Assembly: GCA_003024985.2 (NCBI GenBank)
Contig: PXIH01S0010764.1
Length of the DNA stretch: 10,209 nucleotides
From: Euperipatoides rowelli
Taxonomy: Eukaryota; Onychophora; Udeonychophora; Euonychophora; Peripatopsidae
Direction: 5' to 3' (one strand)
Both the position numbers and the translations under genes were made by a program. The notes below the pieces were generated by a model. That model was not told the DNA's origin and made no database searches. It was given only the letters and a program-made list of their open reading frames with translations. This document shows positions 1-7,316 of the stretch, piece by piece (the first letter of the stretch is position 1; each line of letters opens with the position of its first letter).

Positions 1-603
1 ACAATGATAGTTTAGCCACTAAAACTGACCAGAAAAATCTGATAACCCCAAATTTCCATCTAGGGGTGAAAATACGGGCCCAAAAACTCATTTTAGGGCA
101 CCTCTGGTGATAAAAGTATGCAATTTTTACATAGGAAAGGTATTGGAAGCTTTTGGTCATTTTCCAGGATTATCTAAAATGCCCGACCCTGGGGGAAGGG
201 GGATTATCTAAAATGCCCAGGCAATGTCGGGTAATTCTGCTAGTTTAACTATAAATCTAATAGTAAATCTTTGGTATATTTCATTTACTTGTACTTATTA
301 TTTTTTTATTGTATCTTTATGCCTGATATTGTCCCAGTTGTCCAGAATCATTTTTGATTTTTCTGATTGTACTCCTGGACAAGTGAAATGTCAGGTAGCT
401 CCTTTCTGGGACCTGATAACCTGAGGAACATGCAAATATTTTTTTTCTTATTATTCAGTTTTATGTGTTTCTTGATCTGCACTTTCGTTCTTTCCCAGAA
501 CATGTTTTTTGCTTAATTTGTTCTGGCTTATGACGACTATTTACTAAAGCCTGTAAATTCTTTATATGAATGTATTTAGTTTGATGTTGGTCTTAGCTTT
601 TAT
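1..603. other. AT-rich non-coding DNA, no gene seen
   Basis: I recognise no gene, RNA or promoter. Positions 1-240 are less AT-rich than the rest, with GGGCCC near 78 and a C/G-rich patch at 181-203, and read like part of a dispersed repeat that I cannot name. An open frame at 224-424 (66 codons) encodes a hydrophobic, cysteine-containing peptide without any family signature. I treat it as chance, because AT-rich DNA readily leaves such frames. Confidence 0.6.
167..218. repeat. 18-bp direct repeat, 34-bp period
   Basis: The 18-mer GGATTATCTAAAATGCCC occurs exactly at 167-184 and 201-218, separated by a short G-rich spacer (GACCCTGGGGGAAGGG). The copies are identical, so the duplication is either recent or part of a short tandem array with 1.5 copies. 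No function is evident. Confidence 0.85.
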
Positions 604-790
604 CAGTGCAGAATTTACGTATAAGCTAAACAAGCTATAGTTTAGGGCCCCCACTTTCTTGGGGGGGGGGCCCAAAAAAAATTGTCCGAGTGAGCAATTG
701 TCATATATACTTAAATATACTGTATACTGCAGCATTATTTGTACTAATGCCGCATGTCCGGGACGTCCCATACTCTTCACCCAATTTTTT

Positions 791-820
791 TAGCGCATCT
801 TTTCAAAGAACAAAGCGCTA
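791..820. repeat. Inverted repeat TAGCGC...GCGCTA
   Basis: TAGCGC (791-796) and GCGCTA (815-820) are exact inverted copies around an 18-nt centre. Partial complementarity continues inward (TTTTC against GAACA). It lies inside the hAT-like relic, just before the TAGGG box. Confidence 0.6.
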
Positions 821-827
821 TTGTGCC

Positions 828-880
828 TAGGGTTTGCATTACCGATAACCGATTTACCGGTATTAGTATTACCGGTAATT
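828..880 (+). mobile_element. Possible second hAT-type end (ACCGGTAA repeats)
   Basis: TAGGGTTTGCATTACCGATA at 828 is followed by repeated ACCGGT/ACCGAT boxes (841, 856, 870). From memory, many animal BED-type hAT elements have ends starting (T/C)AGGG with TTACCGGTAA-like subterminal boxes. No matching opposite end (GCAAACCCTA) occurs in the window. This is therefore a truncated or recombined end lying inside the 604-1052 relic, or an internal part of that element. Confidence 0.35.
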
Positions 881-950
881 TTTAAAATTATTTCATTATT
901 ATTTTATAATAGAAATGGAACGTTTAAAGTATATAATTTCTTTTACTATA

Positions 951-972
951 AACACGGGGATTCCCCTGTGTT
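951..972. repeat. Hairpin AACACGGGGA / TTCCCCTGTGTT
   Basis: AACACGGGGA at 951-960 is directly followed by TTCCCCTGTGTT at 961-972. The arms pair almost throughout with one mismatch, giving a GC-rich cruciform in an otherwise AT-rich stretch. Subterminal palindromes of this kind fit a hAT-type element. Confidence 0.7.
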
Positions 973-980
973 GCTCCGCT

Positions 981-996
981 GCACATGAGCATGTGC
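981..996. repeat. Palindrome GCACATG-AG-CATGTGC
   Basis: Two 7-bp arms are exact inverted copies around AG. The palindrome is 8 bp downstream of the previous hairpin and about 55 bp inside the right end of the hAT-like relic, where transposase-binding palindromes would be expected. The binding role is inference. Confidence 0.7.
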
Positions 997-1052
997 TGAC
1001 GGGCCCCATATCTCAAATAGCTTAGGGCCTTATAAGTCTAAATCCGACACTG

Positions 1053-1560
1053 TGAGTGTACTACAGTCTAAAATATATAAATTTAAAAATAACTTGTTGA
1101 CATAAAACAATAAAGAATAAATAATACTTTCATTCTTTTGCTCAGATTTTGTGTTTAGTTGCCTTCCATTTTTTTTTAAAATAATATTTTTTTTTTTCAA
1201 ATAGAAAGATTAAAAATGATGAATTGAAATTATGCTGATATTTTACTAATAAACGAAGAAATTACTATTTAAATATATGGAATCAAATAACAGAAGAGAT
1301 TTTATATGTTAATGATCTCGTTAAAATTCAAAACCACATCATGCATAAAATTCAATTTAATTGTATCTGGTTAGAAAATAAAATATTTGACAAATTTACA
1401 AAAATGAAATCACAAATGAATTAGTTGAAATTAAGTTCTTTATTTGTAACATTAGTTGTTTTGTTTTCTCAAAGAATAAAAGAAACTAAATATTATTTCC
1501 AACTGTTTGAAATAAATGCTAGGAGGATAAAATAATAGAAACCGCCCGATGATGTATTGT
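1053..1560. other. AT-rich non-coding DNA, nothing recognised
   Basis: Very AT-rich sequence with short T runs (about 1170-1197), stop codons in all frames and no repeat or motif that I can support. Confidence 0.6.
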
Positions 1561-1566
1561 CTATGC

Positions 1567-1595
1567 ATGCAAATGAAGCCGGTAAGCGCCATCTT
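1567..1595. promoter_or_regulatory. Octamer and YY1-type motifs
   Basis: ATGCAAAT (1567-1574) is an exact octamer, the POU/Oct site. AAGCGCCATCTTG (1583-1595) is, on the minus strand, CAAGATGGCGCTT, a close match to the core YY1 site found near many animal promoters. The patch around 1540-1620 is more GC-rich than its surroundings. No gene can be assigned downstream on either strand, so a promoter role is only possible, and single motifs of this length also arise by chance. Confidence 0.25.
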
Positions 1596-1743
1596 GTTTC
1601 CATCTGTTAACGATAATGCCGGAATACTTCATATGTGTTTGCCTAATTAACGATGAAATTCTTTGTAACTAATTTCACAAGTAGGAACGAGAAAAAGACT
1701 TGTATATCTGTCGTCCGAACCGAAAGCCATGGGTTAGGGTCCT

Positions 1744-1969
1744 TTATCTGCCCACCAGCACAATTAACATTAAGAGTTTCCCAACTAAAACATAGTAGCA
1801 TGTGGAATTATGTAATTTTTCTTGCCAATTTTAGTATATTTTCTTTACAGCCCTAACCTTACCGTAACCCTGAATCCTATGAGAATCTAGAGGTGAAATA
1901 ATCCTTTGATGAGCCCCGATTTTGATAATTTCAACTTTAATTCTGTCAGCCATATTGGTGGGCAGATAA
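1744..1969. repeat. 14-bp inverted repeat, 198-bp spacer
   Basis: TTATCTGCCCACCA (1744-1757) is the exact reverse complement of TGGTGGGCAGATAA (1956-1969). Weaker similarity continues on both sides, for example CCATGG near 1728 against AAGCCATG near 1983. This suggests two facing, diverged copies of the same dispersed repeat. Confidence 0.7.
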
Positions 1970-1970
1970 T
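1851..1970 (+). repeat. Dispersed repeat, copy 1
   Basis: The sequence starts CCCTAACCTTACCGTAACCC, then carries AGAGGTGAAATA (1889-1900) and TTTTGATAAT (1920-1929). The same landmarks in the same order and nearly the same spacing occur at about 2590-2705, so the two stretches are diverged copies of one family. The family is not recognised. Confidence 0.6.
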
Positions 1971-2256
1971 GAATCTTGACCAAGCCATGATTGAAAATAA
2001 AAATACTGCAAGCTTGATCACATCTAGATAGCAAGGGCGAAGACCATTAAAACATTATGTATAATAAACCTTTTTTTTTTAATAGTTCAAATATTTAACT
2101 TATCTGACACAAATTCATGTAAGTTCAATAACTATTGGTAATGTTTTGAATACAAGTGGACATTGGAAATGCTTCATTGGAATGCTATTAGGTGATTCCT
2201 CTTATTCTATCTTGTAGGTTCATTGGACATAGCAGAAAGTTAGTAGCTTGTTAGAA

Positions 2257-2620
2257 CATTCATTGTTAATTTCTATTAAAGTTTGGGTACAGATTGAAAT
2301 CTTGAGGCTGGCTAGAAAACACAGAAGCTCCTTTTACTTCAAAATCATCCAAAGACAGGACTGATATCCCAGGGTGAAAATAACTAGCTGCCATTTTACT
2401 TCCAGTCCTAACCTTACCCTAATGCTGATCCTAACACCATTCATTGTTGATTTCTCTTAAAATTTGGGTACAGTTTGAAAGCTTGTAGCTGGACTGCAAA
2501 CACAGAAGCGTCTTTTACTTCAATGCCAACCAATGGTATTTGACTCGATGTTCCAGGGCTAAAATAGCTAGCTGCCATTTTACTTCTAGTCGTAGCCTTC
2601 CCCTAATGCTGATCTTAACT
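2257..2620. repeat. Tandem duplication, ~181-bp unit, two copies
   Basis: Copy one (2257-2437) and copy two (2438-2620) run in the same order through CATTCATTGTT, TTTGGGTACAG, ACACAGAAGC, CTTTTACTTCAA, AGCTGCCATTTTACTTC and CCTAATGCTGATC. The offset is 181 bp at the start and 184 bp at the end, showing small indels. The copies have diverged clearly, so this is old. Each copy ends in a CCTAACCTTACCCTAA-like segment that also heads the repeat at 1851, which links them to one repeat family. Confidence 0.9.
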
Positions 2621-2730
2621 CCTATTAGGTAATAAATAACTATGGTCTAACCCTAGTGATAAAAAAGAGGTGAAATATACCTGCTTAATCTTTTTTTGAT
2701 AATATTTACCAAACTTCCATCAACCCAATT
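2590..2730 (+). repeat. Dispersed repeat, copy 2
   Basis: This stretch follows the second 181-bp unit and shares AGAGGTGAAATA (2666-2677) and TTTTGATAAT (2694-2703) with the copy at 1851-1970. The distances between landmarks are 28 bp here and 31 bp there. CCTATTAGGTAA near 2631 corresponds to CCTATGAGAATC near 1876. Confidence 0.55.
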
Positions 2731-2827
2731 GTTAACCTATCAAGTCATTCCTAGACTAACTGGAGCTCCTGTATTTTTTAAACAGACACTATAGATTGAG
2801 GCTAGATATTAAGATCTAATATAGCAA

Positions 2828-2843
2828 ACTGCTTAAAAGCAGT
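2828..2843. repeat. Short hairpin ACTGCT-TAAA-AGCAGT
   Basis: A perfect 6-bp stem with a 4-nt loop, isolated in AT-rich DNA. No role is suggested by its surroundings. Confidence 0.4.
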
Positions 2844-2984
2844 GCAGTTCCCATTTTTTATGAATATCCTCTAGTGTCCTATTAAGACACAAGGTCTTAT
2901 GCCCACAATTCTTTTATAACTACTTCCCCCTTTCTTTCTCACAATTTGTTTTTCTTGTTTTGAAGGAAATATATATTTTGGCAT

Positions 2985-3618
2985 TTAAAGGTCAAATGTA
3001 ATGGATTTTTTTTAATTTTTTTTAATTATTGATTTTCAAAGATTTTTACTAAAAAAAAATTTCCACCTGAAAAAAAAAAAATTAAGTTATTTACAATTCA
3101 CTTTTCAAAATAATTGTCTTTAGTTCCTCACCCTTAAAACAACATTGTCCACTTTACACACCAGGGGAGATATTTTGTGACATCATAGCCTATAAATGAA
3201 TACAGATTGCTATAGAATATTTGCTATATTTGTCACTGTAAAGCTGTATATCATATGGTCTAAATGTTTAAATACTTGTAAAAAATCATAATCAAATTCA
3301 TCCTTTGTTCTATTATTGTCCAATTTGTTTTTTTTTTTTAAATCAAAATGACCTTTAATACACATTGAAAATACCTCTATTTACATGTTATTACAAAGAA
3401 AACAGCTGTAGAGGCTATTTTGTCATAAATTAATCTCAGACCCCCAAAAAATGTGGAATCTTCAAATTATAATCTCAGACTGAGGATAGCAATAGTCGTA
3501 ATTTTATCTTTAAATGTTTTTTTATGCATTTTAATTTTTTTTTTCCAGTGGAATTTTTTTTATAGTAATTATCTTTGAAAATCAATAATAAAAAAAATCT
3601 GTTACATTTGACCTTTAA
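2985..3618. mobile_element. MITE with long inverted ends and TTAA duplication
   Basis: The 626-bp element runs from 2989 to 3614. Its left end AGGTCAAATGTAA is the exact inverse of the right end TTACATTTGACCT. TTAA lies directly outside both ends (2985-2988 and 3615-3618). The inverted arms cover about 2989-3085 and 3531-3614 and share ATTGATTTTCAAAGAT and TTCCACCTG/TTCCACTGG in matching order, with differences mainly in A/T run lengths. TTAA target duplications are known for the piggyBac and Kolobok superfamilies. The start AGG is more like Kolobok than like the CCY start usual in piggyBac. The interior (3086-3530) holds no transposase frame, so the element is non-autonomous. Confidence 0.82.
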
Positions 3619-4222
3619 GGCCCAAGCTTTGGGACTAATTTAGTTAATATGCTACAGGATAAATCTACCTTAGGCCTATTTATTTGTGACACTGTGAGAA
3701 AAATATCTTCTTGCTATAGGACAATGTTTTTAAGATTGCAGTTAACTAAAAGCTGATTCTTATTAAATTTAATACAATAACCTAAATGAAATAAAATCTC
3801 TTGTTTTAATCTTTTGGGGGAGAGACAGCATTAGTTTAACGATGTAAGGAAAGAGTGAGGTAAGCTAAGTCTAATGGAATTAACGATAGTTTTTTGACCT
3901 ACAGTAAAATTAGGGTTTTATACAGTACTTAATAAAATTATGTTCTGTACTCTATTTAAGTGTGTATGTATATACTGTATATCATATGTGTGTGTATGGA
4001 CATATAATGACATCCTTAGTAAATTGTTAAAATTATTTAATAAAGTTACCTGAGTTATCATTTATTTCATAGATAGATGGCAGTTCATTAGATTAAAATC
4101 TTTGGTATGTAATAATTATACAAGCTTCTTGGTTTACTGTAAAACAACCAATTGTATATGAAACTGTGTTACACTTAACTAAATACATCAGCTGAACTTA
4201 TCATATTGTTTATAGACCTAAT
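3619..4222. other. AT-rich non-coding DNA, no gene seen
   Basis: No frame or motif of note was found. The 14-mer CTGTATATCATATG (3975-3988) also occurs at 3244-3257 inside the MITE. It sits in a TG/TA-rich microsatellite-like patch (about 3960-4000), so the match is probably low-complexity coincidence. Confidence 0.6.
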
Positions 4223-4275
4223 CTTTACTCCAATGCTATACCTTACACCATACCTTTACTCCAATGCTATACCTT
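4223..4275. repeat. 31-bp tandem duplication, 1.7 copies
   Basis: The 22-bp segment beginning CTTTACTCCAATGC and ending ATACCTT occurs exactly at 4223-4244 and 4254-4275. The linker TACACCATAC between them gives a 31-bp period. The identity indicates a recent duplication. Confidence 0.88.
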
Positions 4276-4297
4276 GAAATAATAACTAAGCACAACC

Positions 4298-4345
4298 CAG
4301 TGTTGGTTTTAGCCGCTGGGCAGGGTTGGCCCAGGCCTATTCAGA
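4298..4345 (+). mobile_element. Possible hAT-like transposon end
   Basis: CAGTGTTGGTTTTAGCCGCT at 4298 is followed by GGGCAGGGTTGGCCCAGGCC, a G/C-rich patch in AT-rich DNA. This resembles hAT ends beginning CAGTG. No inverse CCAACACTG follows in the window, and a nearby CAGTGTCGG at 4479 has the same orientation rather than the opposite one. If real, this is a solo or truncated end. Confidence 0.25.
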
Positions 4346-4499
4346 CTTTGATGGATTTTAATTTTAAATTTTAAAGAAGGAGAAAATTTATAAATTAAAG
4401 CTGAAAAATCAAACATATTAAGATAAATAAATGTCTGGAGTATGGCCTCCGCTCATTAGGCATGTTCGTCATAGCAGCCAGTGTCGGTCAGGTCAGGTT

Positions 4500-4880
4500 G
4501 ATGATTCGGGTATATGATTCTAAATATGGATGACATCATACCTACCAATTTTGAATTGGATATAAGGTGGGCTTATCAATGCACAGAATACAACACTAAT
4601 TTTCAATTTTCATAATTTTCCAATTTTCGATGAAATGCCACACCTACCTATGACATAATAGGACTTCATATTTGGGAATCTACTAGCCTACTACTACTAG
4701 GTATATCTAACATCATACCTACTGGATGTGTGGTCAATAAGATGTGCGGATGAATGCTTGAAAGACTTATAATTCTTTTTTACAAATTTTTGATTTTAGC
4801 CTAAAGTGCTACACAACTATGATGTCAAAGGTCCAGGGACTTTGATAATTTTATTTTAAGTTTATGACATCATACATTCT
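4500..4880. repeat. Degenerate repeat with ACATCATACCTAC boxes
   Basis: ACATCATACCTAC occurs exactly at 4533-4545 and 4710-4722, and TGACATCATAC again at 4865-4875. Between the boxes, GCCACACCTACCTATGACAT (near 4638) corresponds to GCTACACAACTATGATGTCA (near 4808). The similar spacing (157-177 bp) suggests a decayed tandem repeat of two to three units. The family is not recognised. Confidence 0.4.
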
Positions 4881-5233
4881 AATGAAGGGTACCCTATGAT
4901 CCACTCTATCATCTCTTTGAATTAAATATATACTTAATATAACTTATTGCATTATACTGTTTATAAACTAATTTTTTATATATTCTAGAATTTATTTCTA
5001 AGTTCTTACGCATGGAATTGAGATTACTTCCTGTTCTCAGAGTCATTTTCGAAAAGTAAACCCCCATTTCACCTCTTGTGAAGCGAATTGAAGCAAAATG
5101 TGGAGTTCGCCATTAGAGATTTGCACGTGTTAAATAAGAAAGAATTGTAAAAAGATTTCATAGGAGTCAGAAGAAGAATAAAAAGGACAAGAAGAGAATA
5201 TCTATAGTAGAAAATATTTTTTTATATAAAAAA

Positions 5234-5640
5234 ATGTCTTTTATAAATAATCATTCCTGTGAAAGTGCTAAATCTGAATTGAAGTTTTTTTTACAGTATC
5301 CAGTATGCAAAATTTAACACTCAAAGGACAATGAGTGGAATCAGCACCTATTGATTTTCTCATTTCGGCAAGTGGTAAACAATATCTAGATCTGAATCAT
5401 ACTAGACTCTATTTTAAATGTAAAATTATTAATGGACAAGGAGAAGATTTAAAAAATGATAGCAATGTATATCCAGTAATTTTTTTTTTTTTTTTTTTTG
5501 TAAGGGGCTTGCACCCAATCCAGTAAATTTATTGCTCCACCCTTAACAGTTTTCAAAGTTATCAGTCATTCTGATTTTACAATTCTCCATTCAGGCTCCA
5601 TTATGGTGTTATTACAGAATCTTGGCATATTATGCAAGCT
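5234..5640 (+). pseudogene. Broken F54H12.2-like (Polinton-type virion protein) relic
   Basis: This is the only coding relic I recognise. From ATG at 5234 one frame gives a start with HSC and AKSEL motifs. A change of frame within the T8 run (5285-5292) leads into a second frame containing a TGA (5332-5334), followed by SAPIDFLISASGKQYLDLNH and then RLYFKCKI. After a 38-bp insertion (5480-5517) the similarity resumes at 5519 and meets a TAA about eight codons later. Weak similarity may reach 5640. The order of these motifs matches animal proteins annotated as 'uncharacterized protein F54H12.2-like', several hundred residues long, which I associate with Polinton/Maverick-like integrated virus elements. 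That link is from memory. Only the first third or less is present, with at least four breaks, so it cannot make a working protein. No other gene of such an element is clearly present nearby. Confidence 0.65.
5471..5526 (-). mobile_element. Tiny 5'-truncated retro-insertion with 9-bp duplication
   Basis: ATCCAGTAA occurs at 5471-5479 and again at 5518-5526. Between the copies lie 20 T residues (5480-5499) and the 18 bases GTAAGGGGCTTGCACCCA. On the minus strand this reads as 18 nt of unique sequence followed by a poly(A) tail, flanked by a target-site duplication. That is the mark of target-primed reverse transcription of a severely 5'-truncated SINE or other polyadenylated RNA. It lies inside the virus-like pseudogene, and similarity to the gene family continues on the far side. 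The source RNA is not recognised. Confidence 0.75.
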
Positions 5641-5904
5641 TAGGCATGTTTTAGTACATTTGTGTTGCCACCTCCTAAAGATTGTTGCCTCGAGATTGTA
5701 AGTCTCTTGAATAGCCTTTCACTGCCTGAAATAATTATTTGTGTTAGTTGAATAAAACTGCCAATTGATTAAGATCAAAACATAAATGAACCGACAATAA
5801 ATAAAAAAAAAACTTTGAAAATAAATAGTTTTTGCTTAAGTAAATTTGTAATTGTATTGTTTATATCATATAACTATTGTACATAACAGCCCAATTCTTT
5901 TGAT
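5641..5904. other. AT-rich non-coding spacer
   Basis: The stretch between the pseudogene and the first minisatellite has an A run near 5804-5812 and nothing else that I can support. Confidence 0.5.
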
Positions 5905-7210
5905 TGGTTGGCAATACCCAAAAAAAAAATATTTATGCTTGTGAATAATATAATTTTTAAATTGGTTTGCTGGCAATCCCAAAAATATTTTTTAAAATTG
6001 TCTGGCTAGCAATGCCAAAATATTTTTTTTATGGCTCACAAATAAGTTTTATGTTGGACTGCTGGCAACACTCAAAAATATTTTTTATTGGCTGGTTGGC
6101 AACATTCAAACATAATTTTTATGCTGGACATTTGGCAACCCTAAAAAATAATTAAGTTGGCTTGTTGGCAGTGCTCCAAAATAAATTTTTGTTGGCTAAT
6201 TGGCAACATTCAAAAATAATTTTTATGTTGGCTGGTTGGCAACACTAAAAAATATCTTTTTCTTGGCTAGTTGGTAACATTCAAACTTAATTTTTATGCT
6301 TGCTATTTTGCAACACTAAAATCAATATTTTTATGTTCGATAGTTGTCAGCACTCAAAAATAAATTTTTGTTGGCTGATTGGCTACATTCAAAAATAATA
6401 TTGTTGTTGACTGGTTGGCAACACTCAAAAATATGTTTTTATTGGCTGGTTGGCAACATTCAAACATAGTTTTTATGTTGACTATTTGGCAACCCTAAAA
6501 AACAATATTTTTATGTTGGCTAGTTAGCAGTGCTCCAATATAATATTTTGTTGGCTAATTGGCAACATTCAAATATAGTTTTTATGTTGGCTGGTTGGCA
6601 AAACTCAAAAATATATTTTTCTTGTCTGGTTGGCAATATTCAAACAATTTTTATGCTTGCTATTTAGTAACACTAAAATCAATATTTTTATGATAGATAG
6701 TTGGCAGCACTCAAAAATATCTTTTTCATGGCTCGTTGGCAACATCAAACATAATTTTTATGCTGGCTATTTGGCAACCATAAAAAACAATATTTTTAAA
6801 TTGGCTAGTTGGCAGTGCTCCAAAATAAATTTTTGCTGGTTAATTGTAAACATTCAAAAATAGTTTTTATGTTGGCTCGTTGGCAACACTCAAAAAATAT
6901 TTTTATTGTCTGGTTGGCAACATTCAAACAATTTTTATGCTGGATACTTGGCAACCCTAAAAAAAACAATATTTTTATGTTGGCTAGTTGGCATGTTCAA
7001 AAATAATTTTCTGTTGGCTAATTGGCAACATCAAAAATAGTTTTTATGTTGGCTAGTTGGCAATACTCAAAAATATATATTTTGGGGCTGCTTGGCAACA
7101 TTGAAACATTTTTTGTATGCTGGTTGGCAATATTAAAAAATATATTTTATTTTGGTTGGTAACACTTGAAAATAATTTTTATGCTGGTTGGTTGGCTGTT
7201 AATATTCAAA
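5905..7210. repeat. Minisatellite, ~36-bp unit in 5-unit higher-order repeat
   Basis: About 35 units each start TTGGCA (or a near form), continue with an A-rich then T-rich core, and end ATGTTGGCTGG or similar. Unit types follow a fixed order, recognised by the bases after TTGGCA: ACATTC, ACCCTA, GTGCTCC, ACATTC, ACACTC. The ACCCTA-type box recurs at 6137, 6312, 6491, 6669, 6776 and 6953. The GTGCTCC-type box recurs at 6171, 6350, 6530, 6707, 6815 and 6992. The period is therefore about 179 bp, with one short period of about 108 bp. The edges (5905-6060 and after 7080) are more degenerate. Because 36 is a multiple of three, open frames arise on the plus strand (5967-6155, 6630-6863, 6809-7006). 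These are by-products and not genes. Confidence 0.95.
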
Positions 7211-7294
7211 AGTAATTCTTTCTATATTCAAATGACTGTGGAAGTGGACGGGTGGGAAGGAGGGGAAAAGATGGAAGAAGCTTGTATAATTTGA

Positions 7295-7316
7295 TTTTTT
7301 TTTTTTTTTTTTTTTT
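7295..7316. repeat. T22 homopolymer
   Basis: A run of 22 T is followed by GCAGG. It could be the poly(A) tail of a minus-strand retro-insertion. TATAATT occurs on both sides (7285-7291 and 7344-7350), but such a match is weak in AT-rich DNA. It also resembles a polypyrimidine tract and AG of a splice acceptor, with no exon that I can support. Confidence 0.7.

Larger units (their letters stand above)
604..1052. mobile_element. hAT-like non-autonomous transposon relic
   Basis: The left end at 604 reads CAGTGCAGAATTTACGTATA. The reverse complement of the right end (finishing at 1052) reads CAGTGTCGGATTTAGACTTA. Both ends then continue with AAGCTAT at about 30 nt and a GGGCCC block at about 45-50 nt. 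CAGTG...CACTG termini followed by runs of G and C are typical of hAT-superfamily elements. The ~449-bp interior has no transposase frame, so any element would be non-autonomous. The 8-bp flanks (596-603 and 1053-1060) do not match. Either the target duplication has decayed, or the two ends come from different copies. Confidence 0.55.

Noticed and set aside
224-424. 66-codon plus-strand frame
   Set aside because: Hydrophobic low-complexity peptide without motifs, with a length expected by chance in AT-rich DNA.
562-780. 72-codon minus-strand frame
   Set aside because: It crosses the left end of the hAT-like relic, including its G10 run, so it is an artefact of transposon sequence.
1851-1872. 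Interstitial telomere sequence (CCCTAACC...)
   Set aside because: There is no run of exact CCCTAA units. The irregular CCTTACC/CCGTAACC pattern is shared with other copies of a dispersed repeat.
1653-2034. Frames of 67 codons at 1653-1856 (+) and 1831-2034 (-)
   Set aside because: Both run into the dispersed repeat family and show no protein family features.
5062-5073. ATTTCACCTCTT as a minus-strand copy of the AGAGGTGAAAT repeat
   Set aside because: Only about 12 bp match and the flanks do not align with 1889 or 2666.
5967-7006. Open frames over the first minisatellite (5967-6155, 6630-6863, 6809-7006)
   Set aside because: They exist because the unit length is close to a multiple of three. 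They overlap in different frames and have no conserved start context or family signature.
5905-7210. CRISPR-like array of ~36-bp repeats
   Set aside because: The units are head to tail with no unique spacers, differ from each other, and sit in eukaryotic-type DNA without cas genes.
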